A program made the translations under genes and the position numbers. A DNA stretch of 64,000 bases from Gnetum montanum (lineage: Eukaryota > Streptophyta > Gnetopsida > Gnetales > Gnetaceae). The stretch covers positions 466,199 through 530,198 of the forward strand of contig MNCI01012713.1 in NCBI GenBank assembly GCA_015680685.1, read 5' to 3'. The notes under the pieces are model-generated. The model was not told the origin of the DNA and did no database searches. It worked only from the letters and a program-made list of their open reading frames with translations. This document shows, piece by piece, positions 34,401 to 45,650 of the stretch (positions within the stretch are counted from its first letter, which is position 1; each line of letters opens with the position of its first letter).

Positions 34401-34800
34401 AAACACTAAGGTGTATCGATGGGGGCATACACAGAAGAACCAAAAATACCAATACAAGCATGATCATGATGTGTACCTTTGATGGTATAAGGAGGAGTCT
34501 ATCAAACACTGCTGCCTCAAGATGTTTGTTAAGGCAATTAGTGGGAGGCAGGCTTATGAGTTGTTCATGTGGCATATAGTGGTGAGTGGCTCTCCCAAGC
34601 AGCAGATTTTCACACTTTCAGGAGAGGCTTCCTTTACATTTTCATGTTTTGGATTAGCTTGTGTGTTACAAGTTTGCTTACTAACTGCTATTTTTTATTG
34701 TAGTTGTGGCAGCACGTACTAGGAGATGCTACAGGCCCCAACAGTGTGGTGGGGGAAGAAAGACCTCCACCTTCACCTAGTGCCACCAGTTGAGCATAAC
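31413..34800 (+). pseudogene. Antisense multi-exon accessory gene within Element D
   Basis: Plus-strand coding blocks, opposite to D's pol. Block 1 (31413-31690) starts MSKLILNMPTPN. Block 2 (31895-32165) includes WLNEKWTTSVLNIKEML. Block 3 (32310-33315), the longest, runs about 330 codons with stops mainly where tryptophan would fit, and includes VHGMRVVLDLSEAFFADLFG. Block 4 lies at 33440-33660, block 5 at 33775-33895, block 6 at 33985-34260, followed by a lysine/glutamine-rich charged segment (34310-34620). Block ends often coincide with GTAAGT, GTATGC or GTATGT (31808, 32162, 33877) and starts with TAG or CAG, suggesting introns. The protein is not recognised; its layout faintly recalls the 'putative plant transposon protein' family. 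Confidence 0.5.
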
Positions 34801-34990
34801 CTGATGTAGCCCTGTTGTTGAGCATTTTTGCTATTTTTATTGTATTCTGCTACTCATGCTATGTACTGCTATTGATATGATATCTACTACATGTATTTGC
34901 TACATGTGATGTGTAATGTGCAAACTTTTTTTTTATGTATTATGTTTATTTTCTATGCGCTTGCTATGGTTACCATGTGATGAGTTCATA
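34800..34990. other. A/T-rich tail of the antisense gene
   Basis: TGCTAT/TTTTATTG-rich DNA following the last coding block; it may be its 3' UTR. No clear poly(A) signal. Confidence 0.3.
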
Positions 34991-34994
34991 TGCT

Positions 34995-35345
34995 AAATAT
35001 GCTAGGTTAAGTCTATGTGATGATGGTGTAACTAGGCCATTGCTAGCCCAATGCTAGTTTAAGGCCGTTTCGAGCTACGATGATAGTTTTAGGCTGTTTC
35101 GGGCTATGCATACTACTAGTTTAAGGCCATTTTGGGTCATAGCAAAAGGATTAACAATGATAGTTTAAGGCCATTCCGAGCCATAGTGTTGCTAGTTTAG
35201 TGCCATGATGGATTGCATAGGATTATAGGTGGTAGTTTAAGGCCATTCTAGGCCATGGGTTGCCAATTTAGGGCCATGGCAGATCGTGCGTTGTTAGTTT
35301 AAGGCCATGGAAGGTCTTGCATTGTCAATTTAGGGCCATGGCAAG
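34995..35345. repeat. Array of GCTAGTTTAAGGCCATTC units
   Basis: Eight or so units of about 37-45 bp, each pairing a TAGTTTAAGGCC half with a GGGCCATGG or GAGCCATAG half. They flank the antisense gene on its right, as 29635-29760 does further left. Confidence 0.7.
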
Positions 35346-35630
35346 TTGCATAATGCTATTTATCTTTTTTGCAATTTTTCTTTTCTAATTTTTATGCATT
35401 TTTATGTTTTTCATGCATTAACCTAATAATTGCTAAAGGGTAAACTAAACAAGCAAATGCATAAACTAAGAAAAATATATAAACAAAGTAAATAAATGCA
35501 TAAATAGAGCAGAATAATGTGTAATCTAAACAATCAAGGTAAATGTAAATGCGTAAACAAATGTAATGTAGTGAAAAGTGAAATGCATGGCTAAATGTAA
35601 AACCAAAGGGTAGGCAAGCACCTCATGCAT
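35346..35630. other. AT-rich spacer next to D protease
   Basis: ATGCATAAA/TAAACAA motifs repeat loosely. In the direction of pol this lies just after the protease ORF, where a Tat intron would begin. No gene. Confidence 0.4.
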
Positions 35631-35639
35631 GTTGGACTA

Positions 35640-36737
35640 AGGAGATACCTTAGTCACACAACTGCTTCCTAACCCAGTGTGGGTTAAGAGGCACGTAGGA
35701 CCTAGATGGTACTATGCAGTATTCTCCTTGACCTTTGTCTGCTATGTCAAAGGGTAATTTTGACCATAAAGCATCCTCTGAAAGGTCATTGGCTTCCTTT
35801 GTTTGCTTGAGTGGGTTAACCTCACGCATTTCATTCTTGTCCTTTGCTGTAGATGCGTCATCAAGAAACTCCACCTCTAACCCTTGCTCTGTGACATGTT
35901 GTTAATGGCCAAAGGGGCTGCACTATCACTATGAATAATGACCTCACCACCTTCATAGGGAAGGTGGATTTCTTAATGAATGGGAGAGGAGATGGCCTGT
36001 AATTGGGCCAACCAAGGCTTGCCCAATATTAAGTTGAAACTTGGCATTTCCTCTACAATGATAAACTTGACAATAGTGGGGAATTCTTCCCTTTCCACAA
36101 AGGCTATTGTGATGGTTCCCCTAATGACAATGCATGATCCATTTAAGGATTTTAGGCACATGACCTTTGTAGGTTTGATCTACTCTACAAGGCCTAGTTT
36201 GTCAACAACAGTGTATGCGATGACATTTGTTGTTGCCTTGTTGTCAACATGTACCCTACGAATTTTCCATTGCCCAACACGTATTGTGATGAACATGGAT
36301 GCTATTATGACCTAACCCTTCTCAAGGTTGACGTTAATTGCTTTATCATGAAATACTAGGGGTGTTGAGCTTGATTCCTACGATGGAAGAGGCAACATCA
36401 TAGCATGGATGGAATTCTCATCTGCAAGGATGTCCTCCATGATAGGAATGGAGGTCAACATCTAGACTAGCGCTTTGTGGTGGGCAAAGGAGGTTATAAT
36501 CAGGTCATACAAGCTCAACGTTTTGTTCTTTTGCTTTAGCCCCTACTTGGCCTAGGCTAATGAATCTAAGAAGTCCTTGCCAATGTCTGCTATTTTGTTG
36601 GCCTTAACCTCCTTCATATGATCTAAGAGACAAATCTCTCATGGAGGAGACTTGGGCTTTTCTTACTTGGCCTGTTTGATGGTCTCAATGCCTAGTTCAG
36701 GCTTCCTTGTAGAGGCCTTTTTGGTTGTTTTGGTCAT
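35640..36737 (-). pseudogene. Element D protease with residual gag tail
   Basis: Minus-strand frame from ATG 36737 (MTKTTKKASTRKPELG) to about 35650 with only a handful of stops. The protease core is at 35973-36280: VDNKATTNVIAYTVVDKLGL in place of the usual D-S/T-G-A/S, and later FNLILGKPWLAQLQ, which matches the LGRPWL block of Tat proteases. The tail ends VPLNPHWVRKQLCD before a stop. Upstream gag domains are missing. DNKA may be a decayed DNGA. Confidence 0.65.
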
Positions 36738-36752
36738 GGGGGTTACCTGGTT

Positions 36753-36867
36753 GTAGCTTTGGGGTAGTGGAGAGCATAGTCCTAGCACTTAAAGAAATTT
36801 TGCCTCATGTTGACACTTAGAAAAATTTGTAGTCAAGAAGCTATCACCCAAATTTGGTGGTGTTTCA
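36753..36867 (-). repeat. Element D 5' LTR remnant
   Basis: 115 bp matching the last part of 22661-24281, including the AGTGGAGAGCATAGTC arm and terminal TGTTTCA. The rest of the LTR and the primer site are lost. Confidence 0.75.
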
Positions 36868-36872
36868 CCTCC
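36868..36872. other. TSD of Element D, right copy (CCTCC)
   Basis: Perfect match to 22656-22660. Confidence 0.85.
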
Positions 36873-37013
36873 AGTAGCAAGAGGATCAAAGAACAAGATG
36901 AATCATGTGAGTGGTTTGAAAGTTATAGTGCTCAGAAGATCTCTAGTCTTGAAAAAATTTAAAAACTCCTCTCTTGTTTAGAAGAAAATGGTGAAAATGG
37001 CCAAGTGTTATGC

Positions 37014-37023
37014 CTATTTATAG
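37014..37023 (-). promoter_or_regulatory. Internal TATA box upstream of X env-like ORF
   Basis: CTATAAATAG on the minus strand, about 150 nt before the putative splice donor at 36868. It is the cleanest of the three internal TATA boxes (A: 9765; Z: 53495). Upstream DNA (37030-37090) has GATG and TCAAT units like the LTR U3. Confidence 0.5.
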
Positions 37024-38500
37024 ATTTTTTTAGCTACCTTAACATGGATGCATTGACGTAGCTGACTACATCAATAATATGTCAACATAGGTATATAGGA
37101 TAATTTTTCACATTAAGAAAACGAAGGATTTTGGAAGAGTTTGAAAATGAAATGAGAGTCTAAAGAAAGCTAGAAAAGAATAGAAGGATGGAAAAACATG
37201 AAAGAGGGTATTAAATTCATTGGGTAAGGAGATTGAAGTGGATTTGGATGAAATGAGAATGCTAAAATGATCAAAATTGGATGTTCAAGAGGTGAAATGA
37301 TGGGATCGATCTTAAAATGACAAAGGAATAGGAAATTTAACTTGAAAATACCAAAGGAAATGCAAGTGGGTCCTCCTTGGAGCAAGCTTATGCCTATGAT
37401 GCCCTTGCATGCTTTCATCACAAGGAGTATGTAGGCACCAAGACTGATTAATTACTAGTAGAAGTTAAAAGTTAAATCCACCCAAAATTATCGAAGGATT
37501 ATATGATACCCTAAACATTACATTAATTAACAATGATAGGAGGTAGTGATGTGATCAGGGATGATGTTAGAAGGATGGAAGATAGAGAGTGTGATAAGAG
37601 ATTCACATCTTAGATACATGAGATCCTTATGGAAGGTATGATTAAGATGACTGAATACTATCCCATCCTTGGTGAAGACCAAGTCCATCCACATTTAGTA
37701 ACTTCTCTTTGCTAAATTTTGACCTTTTGATCATCAAGAATTTATGGTCACTTCCAAAGAACAATCACCACTGCAAAAGAAGAAGAAAAGAGAAGCAAGA
37801 AGGTAGGAAGGATCTTAGATAAAGGGGTGCCTTCAGGCATGAGTAACATGTCTTTCCAGCCCCATAACCAATGGTTGTAGCCCATGATTGTGTCTAAGAG
37901 ATGTGCTTTGAATTCCCTTGTTGTGTTTTTCTTTTCTTGGGAATCACACCATGCAAAGACATGCTTCTTGTTATGGTTGACAGTAGGAGTAATGAGAGAC
38001 CAATGAGAATGCCCATAAAACTTAAGAAGTAGTTTGGGAACATAAGAGAATAAATCCTCTTGAAGTCACATCCTTGTCCATCCTACTTGGTTTGTTCCAA
38101 GTTTTTTAAGTATCAAGATCATTGATGATGTCGAGTTTAATTGTAGAAAAACCTCACACTCCCAAGATACAGAGTCTCATAGAGTTTTATCGAATGGTTT
38201 GATGTCATGGGCTCACTTCCTGCTATCATTAGTTAATGAAGGACATAATACAAAGATAAAAATATGGTCATTTAGCAATCAATCTTACCAAATCATTGAA
38301 CATTATTTTAATTACTTCCAATAATAGCAACAATAATAGCAAAAACTCAAGATTTTGTCTGAATAAAATAAAACAAGAAAATATAACACTTAAAATAACA
38401 AACCAAGTAAAATATATAAAATAATTTATGAAATATTCAAGAGAAATGGAAAACATATTTAAAATGATGTAAAACAAAATGTAGAAAAATCATGTGTAGC
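37024..38500. other. Non-coding spacer of X
   Basis: Colinear with A 9.8-11.4 kb: matching blocks at about 37380-37430, 37560-37700, 37750-37930 and 38500-38540. No supported coding frame. Confidence 0.6.
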
Positions 38501-38559
38501 CATCTTCCCCACAACTAGGTTGGAAGGAAGAGATCTGAAACATAGAACGTGCTTGTCCA

Positions 38560-39750
38560 TCAATTGAGGTGTTCATGTTACTATTTATCCTTTATTCTTG
38601 GAAAGGTTTCACTTATTGTATGTTGACTAGCAATAGTTTTTCTAGGCTAGAAGGGTGGTAAATCACCATGGTCGTAGAAGGAAAAGTTACATGAATAATA
38701 TTAGGTTCTCTCCATAGTGTCTAAAATTTTGTTCATTATGGTACATGCATGGGGTTCCAATAAGGAACCTTATCACCTACTACAAACTTTTCTTATACAT
38801 GAGTCATGATGTTGTTTCATGTGTGCCTTGTACACCTCATTCAAGGATAGGACTACCTATCGATTTTCATCTAACACATTTAATATCATTATATTTGTTT
38901 TGTGCTAGACTCAAATTAAGGTTAAGTTCACAAGGCAATGAAAGTGTATGGAGCTTTGTTTGAATTGGGAGAGTTGGTGATTTTCTGTACACTAACTCAT
39001 AAGAGGAATAACCAATAAAAATTTTCCAAGTTGGTAATTTTTTGCTCTAGTATTTTCTATATTTACTAACTATGTAGGTTATCATTCTAGTTATTTTCCT
39101 ATTGGTGACTTTAGCTTTAATGTTAACTTAGGGGTGATATGGAGTTGTTAATTTATGCTCTACCCCTAAGTGTTGCATTAATTTCTGAAAGGTAGCACTT
39201 GTGAAATGAGTTTTGTTGTCATAAATAAGTGCCCTTGGCACACCAAACCTATTTAACACATGTTGTTGTATAAATTGTGTTTCCTTAGAGGATGAACAAT
39301 CAATGACAATGGTAGCTTTAGCCCATTTAGTGTAGTAGTCAAATGCGACAATGATGTATGTCTTTCTATTGGACATGGAATTGATGGATCCCATGAAGTT
39401 AATGCCTAAAAGATCAATAGGTTCTACTAGTTGGATCCATTGTTGGGGTTGTTCCATGTGTACAGTTATCCCTCCATCTCATTAGCAATGTTTGCATGAA
39501 TGCGAGAATTGATAAATGTCCCTAATGATTATTGGCCAGCAATATCCTACAATGAGGATTTTGATGGCCATTCTCCTTCCTGAATAATGGCCCCCACAAG
39601 GGCCTTCATGGGGATCCTGAAGGATTCATAGTTAATCAACATCAAGTACATACCATCATATCAAGCCATCGACACAAACCTTGTAAAGGTTACCTTGAAT
39701 TTCAATGCAATGTTTCGCTTGATCAAGAAACTATTGTTTCATTTTGCTAT
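38560..39750 (-). pseudogene. X integrase
   Basis: The core at 39128-39457 encodes INFMGSINSMSNRKTYIIV, then DYYTKWAKATIV, FGVPRALIYDNKTHF and GVEHKLTTPYHP. The order is that of Athila-type integrases; DNK replaces DNG next to the second catalytic aspartate. The zinc-binding N-terminus (39480-39750) and C-terminus (38560-39100) are heavily mutated. Confidence 0.75.
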
Positions 39751-41230
39751 CCCATTCTTGTGGGATCTCCTAAGTAAGTAGATCAGAGAGGAATTTGATG
39801 TATCAATTGGAACCTTCTAGACTTTGAATTTCAATAGATTATCCAAAAAGAAGATCATTTAGAAATTTTTTGGATAAAGGTCCTTCATCCTCTTTGCTAT
39901 CCCATCATAACCGAGACAAGTAGTCGGTGATCACATTCTCCATTTCCTTTCTATCTACCATGGTGAGATCAAACTCTTGTAGGATTACTACCCACCATAT
40001 GACATGGGGGCTCATCATTGGCTTGTTTATGTGAAACTAGATGACACTATGATCTATGTGTACAAAAACTTAATATCCAAGCACATATTGCCTAAAATTT
40101 TTAAGGTATACACCACTATCATGAGCTCATTCTTCATGGTGGTGTAGTTTTTTTGTGCCCTCACAATGCTTCTTCTTACAAAATGGATGTAGTAAGGATG
40201 TTTTTGATAGTCCAATTATGTAAGAACAACCCCCAAAGCATACTTTGATGCATCTATCATGATGTGGAAAGGTCTGGACTAATCAAGAGCACATAGAATT
40301 GGAGTTTCTATGAGCTTTTACTTTAACTTCTAGAGTGCTGCCTCACATTCTTAAGTCTAGTTAAAGGATGCATCCTTCTTGGCTAGCTTAACTAATGACT
40401 TAGCAATTTTTTAGAAGTTCTTGATGAAGCACCAGTAATAACCAATGTGACCAATGAATGACTTACATCTTTTACTTTTTCAGGTTGCCCAATGATTCCT
40501 TGGATGATCCATACTTTTTTTTTATCCACCTTGATCCCTTTCTTTGAAAGTCTATGGCTTAACTTAATTCCTTCTTAGACCATTAGATGGCTTTTCTACC
40601 AGTTGAGCTTCAAGTTAGTCTTCATGCATTATTGAAGCACTTGGTCAAGATGGTCCAAGGCTTTCTCAAATGTAGTACCATAGGTAGAAATGTCATGCAT
40701 GAAGACTTATACCCAGCTACTAATTTTCTATTAGAAGATTCTAAGAACCAAGTATAGAAAGGTAGAAAGGGCATTGTATAGGCCAAAAGGCATCTTTCTA
40801 TGTACAAAAGTCCCCCAGGGACTTGTGAATGTGGTTTTGGCCTAGTCCTTGGGTGTAATCTAGATTTGGTTATCTCCACTATAATCATCTAGAAAACTTT
40901 AATAGCAATGTCTTACTATGGTATCCAACACTTTATGAACAAATGGCAATAGAAAATGATCCTTAAAGGTTGCCATGTTCAAGAGTCAAAAATCAATACA
41001 AATTCTTCATTTTTCTCCTCTCTTGGGTACAATAACAAATGGGCTAACCCATTTGCGATCCTCAACTAGATAGATGAAACCATCCTTGAGGATTTGTTCA
41101 ACCTCTTGCTTGAAAACCTACTTTGGTTTGTGGTTCAATGATCTTTGTGGCTGCCTCTTCATCTTGATAGAAGAGTCTATATAGATGTGGTGTTGTCATA
41201 TCTATAAATCTATTTCTATAAGTTCATGAT
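39750..41230 (-). pseudogene. X reverse transcriptase and RNase H
   Basis: The RT active-site region near 40690-40710 reads VFMHDISTYG, so the first aspartate of FMDD is now histidine. RNase H blocks at 39950-40190 match A. Frameshifts near 40620 and 41000. Confidence 0.7.
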
Positions 41231-42100
41231 ATAATACAACAAAGGCTTTTGGCCATTTGTTCACCATCTTTAATAGCTTTTGTTTTTGTTCTAGAGCAAG
41301 TTTGGCATTGATGATTACCGACTAGTCATTGTTGAGAAAAGCATATTCCATAGTTGCTAGGAAAACTTTCAATTCAGAGGGTCCTTACTTAATGTGATTA
41401 GGGATCTTCAACCTCCCCCAATTCACTGCACTTTATGTGTCAAATCATTGGCAATGGAGTTGCTCCATTTCATTCATGTTTTCAATATGGACACTTGTGA
41501 GGCTCTTTGATGGTTTCATGCACATGGTGAACTCAACTTGATGATCTATTATTAGCTAATGGGTACCTTCTTATTTTGTGACTATTGCATATACGCACTT
41601 TTGAATAACTACTATTTCAGCATACTAATTGCATACCTAGATTGAGGTATCTTTGATTGTCCATAGTTTCTATATGCAATGGCACCCTATGTTACTGTAT
41701 GCTATGCTTGGAACCCTCTTCTTCTCTACCATGAAAATTTCATTTTTCTTGGAGATTTCAAAAGTAAGATCTCAAATCCCCATTTTGGCATCTATAGTAC
41801 TCAACCTTGCCCTTCACATAATGATAGGAAAGTCCCCCTTACAATTTTCCACATGAATCATAAGGAAATCTATCAGTTGTGATGATCCATAGATGGTAGT
41901 CACAATGTCTTCCACTAGTGCTAGAGGAACATTGATGGACTGATTTGCCAACTCAAGTTTGATATTACTTTTCTTTAGAGGAGGTAAGTTCTAGGTCTTA
42001 TACATTTCTTGGGAGATTAAGTTCAACCCAGAACTTGAATCCAATGGAGACTTACATTATTCATTTCCTATAATTTGTAAATAAATGATGAAACTCCTAG
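41230..42100 (-). pseudogene. X protease and linker
   Basis: The catalytic block near 42025-42060 reads SPLDSSSGLNLIS, keeping the aspartate but losing the glycine of D-L/S-G. The GRAWL-like block lies at about 41790-41840. Linker 41230-41650. Confidence 0.6.
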
Positions 42101-42376
42101 GATCAAATCATTTCTTGGGAAGGTGACGAATCTTTATCCAATTCATGACCACATGGATCAACATAATAGTATGGATATTAGAAATCTTTTGATTTGAAGT
42201 TGACTTGATGGTACTTTCAAAGGCGAATGTGGTAGGGCTTATAACCATGTTTGCTTGTGAGGGTTTCGTGGGGCTATTTGTTCTAAAGAATAGTCTCTTA
42301 CAAGGTTTTTTTTTGGAACCACTTAGATGAATATCCAGCTACAAATTCACCACTCTTATGGCATTTCTTTACTATG

Positions 42377-42381
42377 GTTGT
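42377..42381. other. TSD of solo LTR, left copy (GTTGT)
   Basis: Perfect match to 43133-43137. Confidence 0.85.
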
Positions 42382-43132
42382 TGATGGGACGCGATATTGC
42401 ACGGGCCGCGATATCTATAAATAAGAGGTGGCTCTCCCTTGTTTCTCATCCTAGGCTTAGACCATAGTGAAACTCTGGCAGTTTGATCCCTCCAAAGATA
42501 GAATATTTTTCATGTGCTCGCAATAGAAACTCCAAAGTGAACGGATCTTTATTCGAGCAAACATTGTACCTAAACACAAGTTTGTGTACAGTAATAAAGA
42601 TGAACTTCTTGGATAAACCTTGCAGTGTATGGAATAGGCTAAATAGGATTTTATTTAATGTTATTTATTGTTTATTCTTTAATTAATTTATTAGTTATTA
42701 AATCTTTCTCAATCCTTCTCTCCTAGTTAAGTGCCTCAGTACGACCGCTTCGAGCACGTGCGTTACGCTTGGTGATCCCAGCAATGATTAGCATTTGGTA
42801 ACCAAGGTTGCATCGGTTCAGGGTGTGAACGGTAAGTGGGAACAGATGCTGACATTAGGTTAATTTAAACTTAGTCAGTTAGTTAATTAGTCTCTTCAAC
42901 CCTTCACCTCTCAACATAGAAGATAAAACATAAAAGACTATAAAAATCATATACCTGAAACTTACTTAACCATACACCATGAAAAATACAAGTAAGTCTG
43001 GGAAGACAATGAATAATTAACCTTAAGTGTTCCATGAGGCGTGTAGGCACTTAGTCTACGGAGTTCAACCAGATCGCGCATGTTACGCTCGTATTCGTAT
43101 GGTTGAGTGTAGGGGTACCTCGCCACTCATCA
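42382..43132 (+). repeat. Solo LTR of the Element C family
   Basis: 751 bp, TGATGGGACGCG...CTCATCA, close to the C 3' LTR but with only two GCGATAT palindromes before the TATA box (TATAAATA, 42416-42423). AATAAA at 42593-42598. Perfect 5-bp TSD and no internal sequence: the product of LTR-LTR recombination. Confidence 0.85.
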
Positions 43133-43137
43133 GTTGT
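43133..43137. other. TSD of solo LTR, right copy (GTTGT)
   Basis: Perfect match to 42377-42381. Confidence 0.85.
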
Positions 43138-45631
43138 GGTGGAATTTCACCTTGCATGGATGGGATAGGTGGAAAATATGTAATTGTGGTTGGTGTAGGA
43201 GTTGTTGAGGGAAGAAAACAATAGAAAGGAAAAGGAGACCTCCCCCTTGGAGAAGGTGCTATATAATATTTTGAAGGATAGTAGCGATGAGAGAAGGAGG
43301 CATGGTTCAATGAATCATGAGGGGATATAGGTTGTTGGATGCAATATCCATAAGGGTCTAGCTATTTGTAGGGATACTAATACCATGATACTAACATCCC
43401 CCATGATGGTAGGTGTTGTCATTGTTGATAAATTGCCTGGTAAAATTGTTGGCTCTAGTTGCCTTGTAGGTAAGGCAACTTTCTAGGTACTTGTTGTTTT
43501 GCAAATTTGGGATTCAATACATTTTAGAGTCCTAAAAATGTGACAACACTAGGTAACATCCCTAAGGATGTTCATATTGATAAATCTCATAGCCATCATC
43601 ATCTATTTTAGAACCTACAACCTCTCCAACCATCACAACTTTACCATTGTTCTGATAATAATCCTATTTTGTATCCTTCTTTTTAATTCTTTCTTGACCA
43701 CTACCTTATTATTTTTATTCCTCTATGACTTTTAGAGCTATTTGGAACTTCTCATCTAAGGAGTCCTACATTTTATCTACCTTAGCCAATATTTTAGTAA
43801 CAGATTTTTGTATTGGCAAGGATTTCCTTTGCACCACTTCATCAAGCAGTGACTCCACCTTTGAGTCATAGAAACACATCTTTCTTTTATGAATGGAGGG
43901 CTCCTTATTATACTCTTATGCACTTTCATGCTTTTTCAACTCTCCTTCTTCTTTAGCCACCTAATCTATTAGCCTTTGAATTTGATGGACTTGAATCTCA
44001 AAAAGTCTTCCTTAGGCACATATCGCAAGGGTCTTCCTTGTCTCATGTTTGAGTCCATCTAGAATATGGCAAAGCTATTTCCATTGAGAGTACTCATGAC
44101 CTAGCCATCAATGCAATAAAGAGTAGTACCTACCCAAGGCTGCATCCCAGGATTCATGATTTTCTTGTTTCCATCCTTGGATCTGGCTTTGCAATTTAGA
44201 CACTCTAGAGTATATTTAGTATTTTTCATTGAAGAGCTCTAACATATTACTCCATGGATGAATGGATTCTGGTTGAAAGGATTGCTACTAGCTTTTTGCT
44301 TTCTTATTGAGTGTTCTTAGAAATAATTTTAGCTTTTATCATTCATTCTCTATATTCTACAAGGCACAAGCATCATGAAAGGCTTGGAGATGATTTTGTT
44401 GATCTGAATTATGTTTCCCTTTAAACCTGGGGATATTGTTCATATCCAACCTCTTGATTTTGCTATCTTTTTGATGCCTTGTTGCAATTCATACTACCTT
44501 TAAAATGTTAAGCATATTTCAAGTAGTCAGTAGAGGCTTATCATAGTGGTGATGATCATGGTGATCTCTTTCATGACCATGATGTCTATGATGAGTTTTG
44601 CTATGCCTTTAGTCTTTATGATGCTCCTCTCTCCCTTGTGGTTGTCTTTTTCTTTGGTCTTGATCATCTTGGTAGGATCCTTATTCATGTCTTTCTTACT
44701 ATTCATCCTCATCCTTATCTCTACTATTTCTCCTATTGTCTCAACTCCTATTCCTCCTATTAGAGTTTGAGGATGAAGATGAAGAGAATGGTGAGGGTAA
44801 AAAAGGAGAACTAGATGAATGATGCCTACTAGTTTCTCTTCTTTGCTCCCTACCCTGATTTGTGTGCTTTTCCTTGCCTTTCCTTTGATCATTATCATTT
44901 CACTTAAATGAATGGCTAAGGTTTTTATCTTTTGAGACCCCATGGTCTTGGGATCTAGTTTCCCCATCACCAAGGTTCTCCAAAGCTAATTACAACCTTT
45001 GGTTAAAGGTCTCCTCATCATAGAGGGGAGGAGAATCAGTGTATTGGGATTGGCCAAAAAAGAAATTCTCACCCTCATGTTATTATAAGAATAATTGGGT
45101 TTGAGTCCTATTGCCCTTAGAGGCCTCATATCATGCCTCCATGTGCCGATCTAGCCTATGCTAGGCATTGGTAGAATGATAATCCCTGTAACTATGGTCT
45201 TGGACTTCATATTTGAAGTTGAGTATGGTAATGCCAAGCCTAATAAGATTGGGCATTAGCATGCCAAGAATGGATCAATTAGGAGGTTGCACAATGTTGT
45301 CTTTCATGTCTCTCCAATACATCTATTTATCTTGATGGATGATGAAAGTGAAATTTGGTTTATAAGGATTCAAATAGGCATAGATAACTTTAAGTTTTTG
45401 GGGATTCTTGGATGCTCCATGTTGTTGATTAGATTATCTATTGTGTGGTGGAGATTCATTATTATGAAAAGAAGCCATATTAGTTATTGATAAAAAACAT
45501 TATGCCTTTGGTATTTTATTATTTCTTTAATTGTTCCCTTAATGAATGATAGAAGTTCATTGTAGGTTCTTCATAATTTCTTTATATAACTTCATAGTCT
45601 TTTCCTACTTACCACACTTATCTAAAATAAA

Positions 45632-45649
45632 TTTCTGGCAGTGGCACCA
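45632..45649 (-). other. X primer binding site (tRNA-Asp type)
   Basis: Minus strand TGGTGCCACTGCCAGAAA, one base after the 5' LTR; 12 of 18 positions match the tRNA-Asp complement and all six changes are transitions. Confidence 0.7.
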
Positions 45650-45650
45650 A

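Larger units (their letters stand above)
22661..36867 (-). mobile_element. Element D: Tat/Ogre-like Ty3/gypsy retrotransposon
   Basis: Perfect TSD CCTCC. It has a full 3' LTR (22661-24281), purine-rich tract, long repeat-rich 3' region, integrase, archaeal-type RNase H, RNase H, RT with YVDD, an extra 6-kb block, protease, and only about 115 bp of 5' LTR (36753-36867). Integrase and second RNase H of this kind are the mark of the Tat lineage. Gag is almost entirely absent; the deletion probably ran from the 5' LTR into gag. Confidence 0.75.
42100..45478 (-). pseudogene. X gag, interrupted by a solo LTR
   Basis: Gag from ATG 45478-45476 (MASFHNNESPP). The finger is at about 43550-43595, and the NIPRF-type capsid landmark at about 44390-44450. 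A very basic/acidic stretch, 44527-44973, is open over 148 codons. The solo LTR at 42382-43132 splits its C-terminal, proline-rich end; reading resumes at 43138. Confidence 0.6.

Noticed and set aside
42382-43132. A truncated element rather than a solo LTR
   Set aside because: Both LTR termini are intact and flanked by a perfect GTTGT duplication with no internal sequence.
44527-44973. A 148-codon basic open frame as a separate gene
   Set aside because: It is colinear with gag of the sister elements and lies inside X gag.
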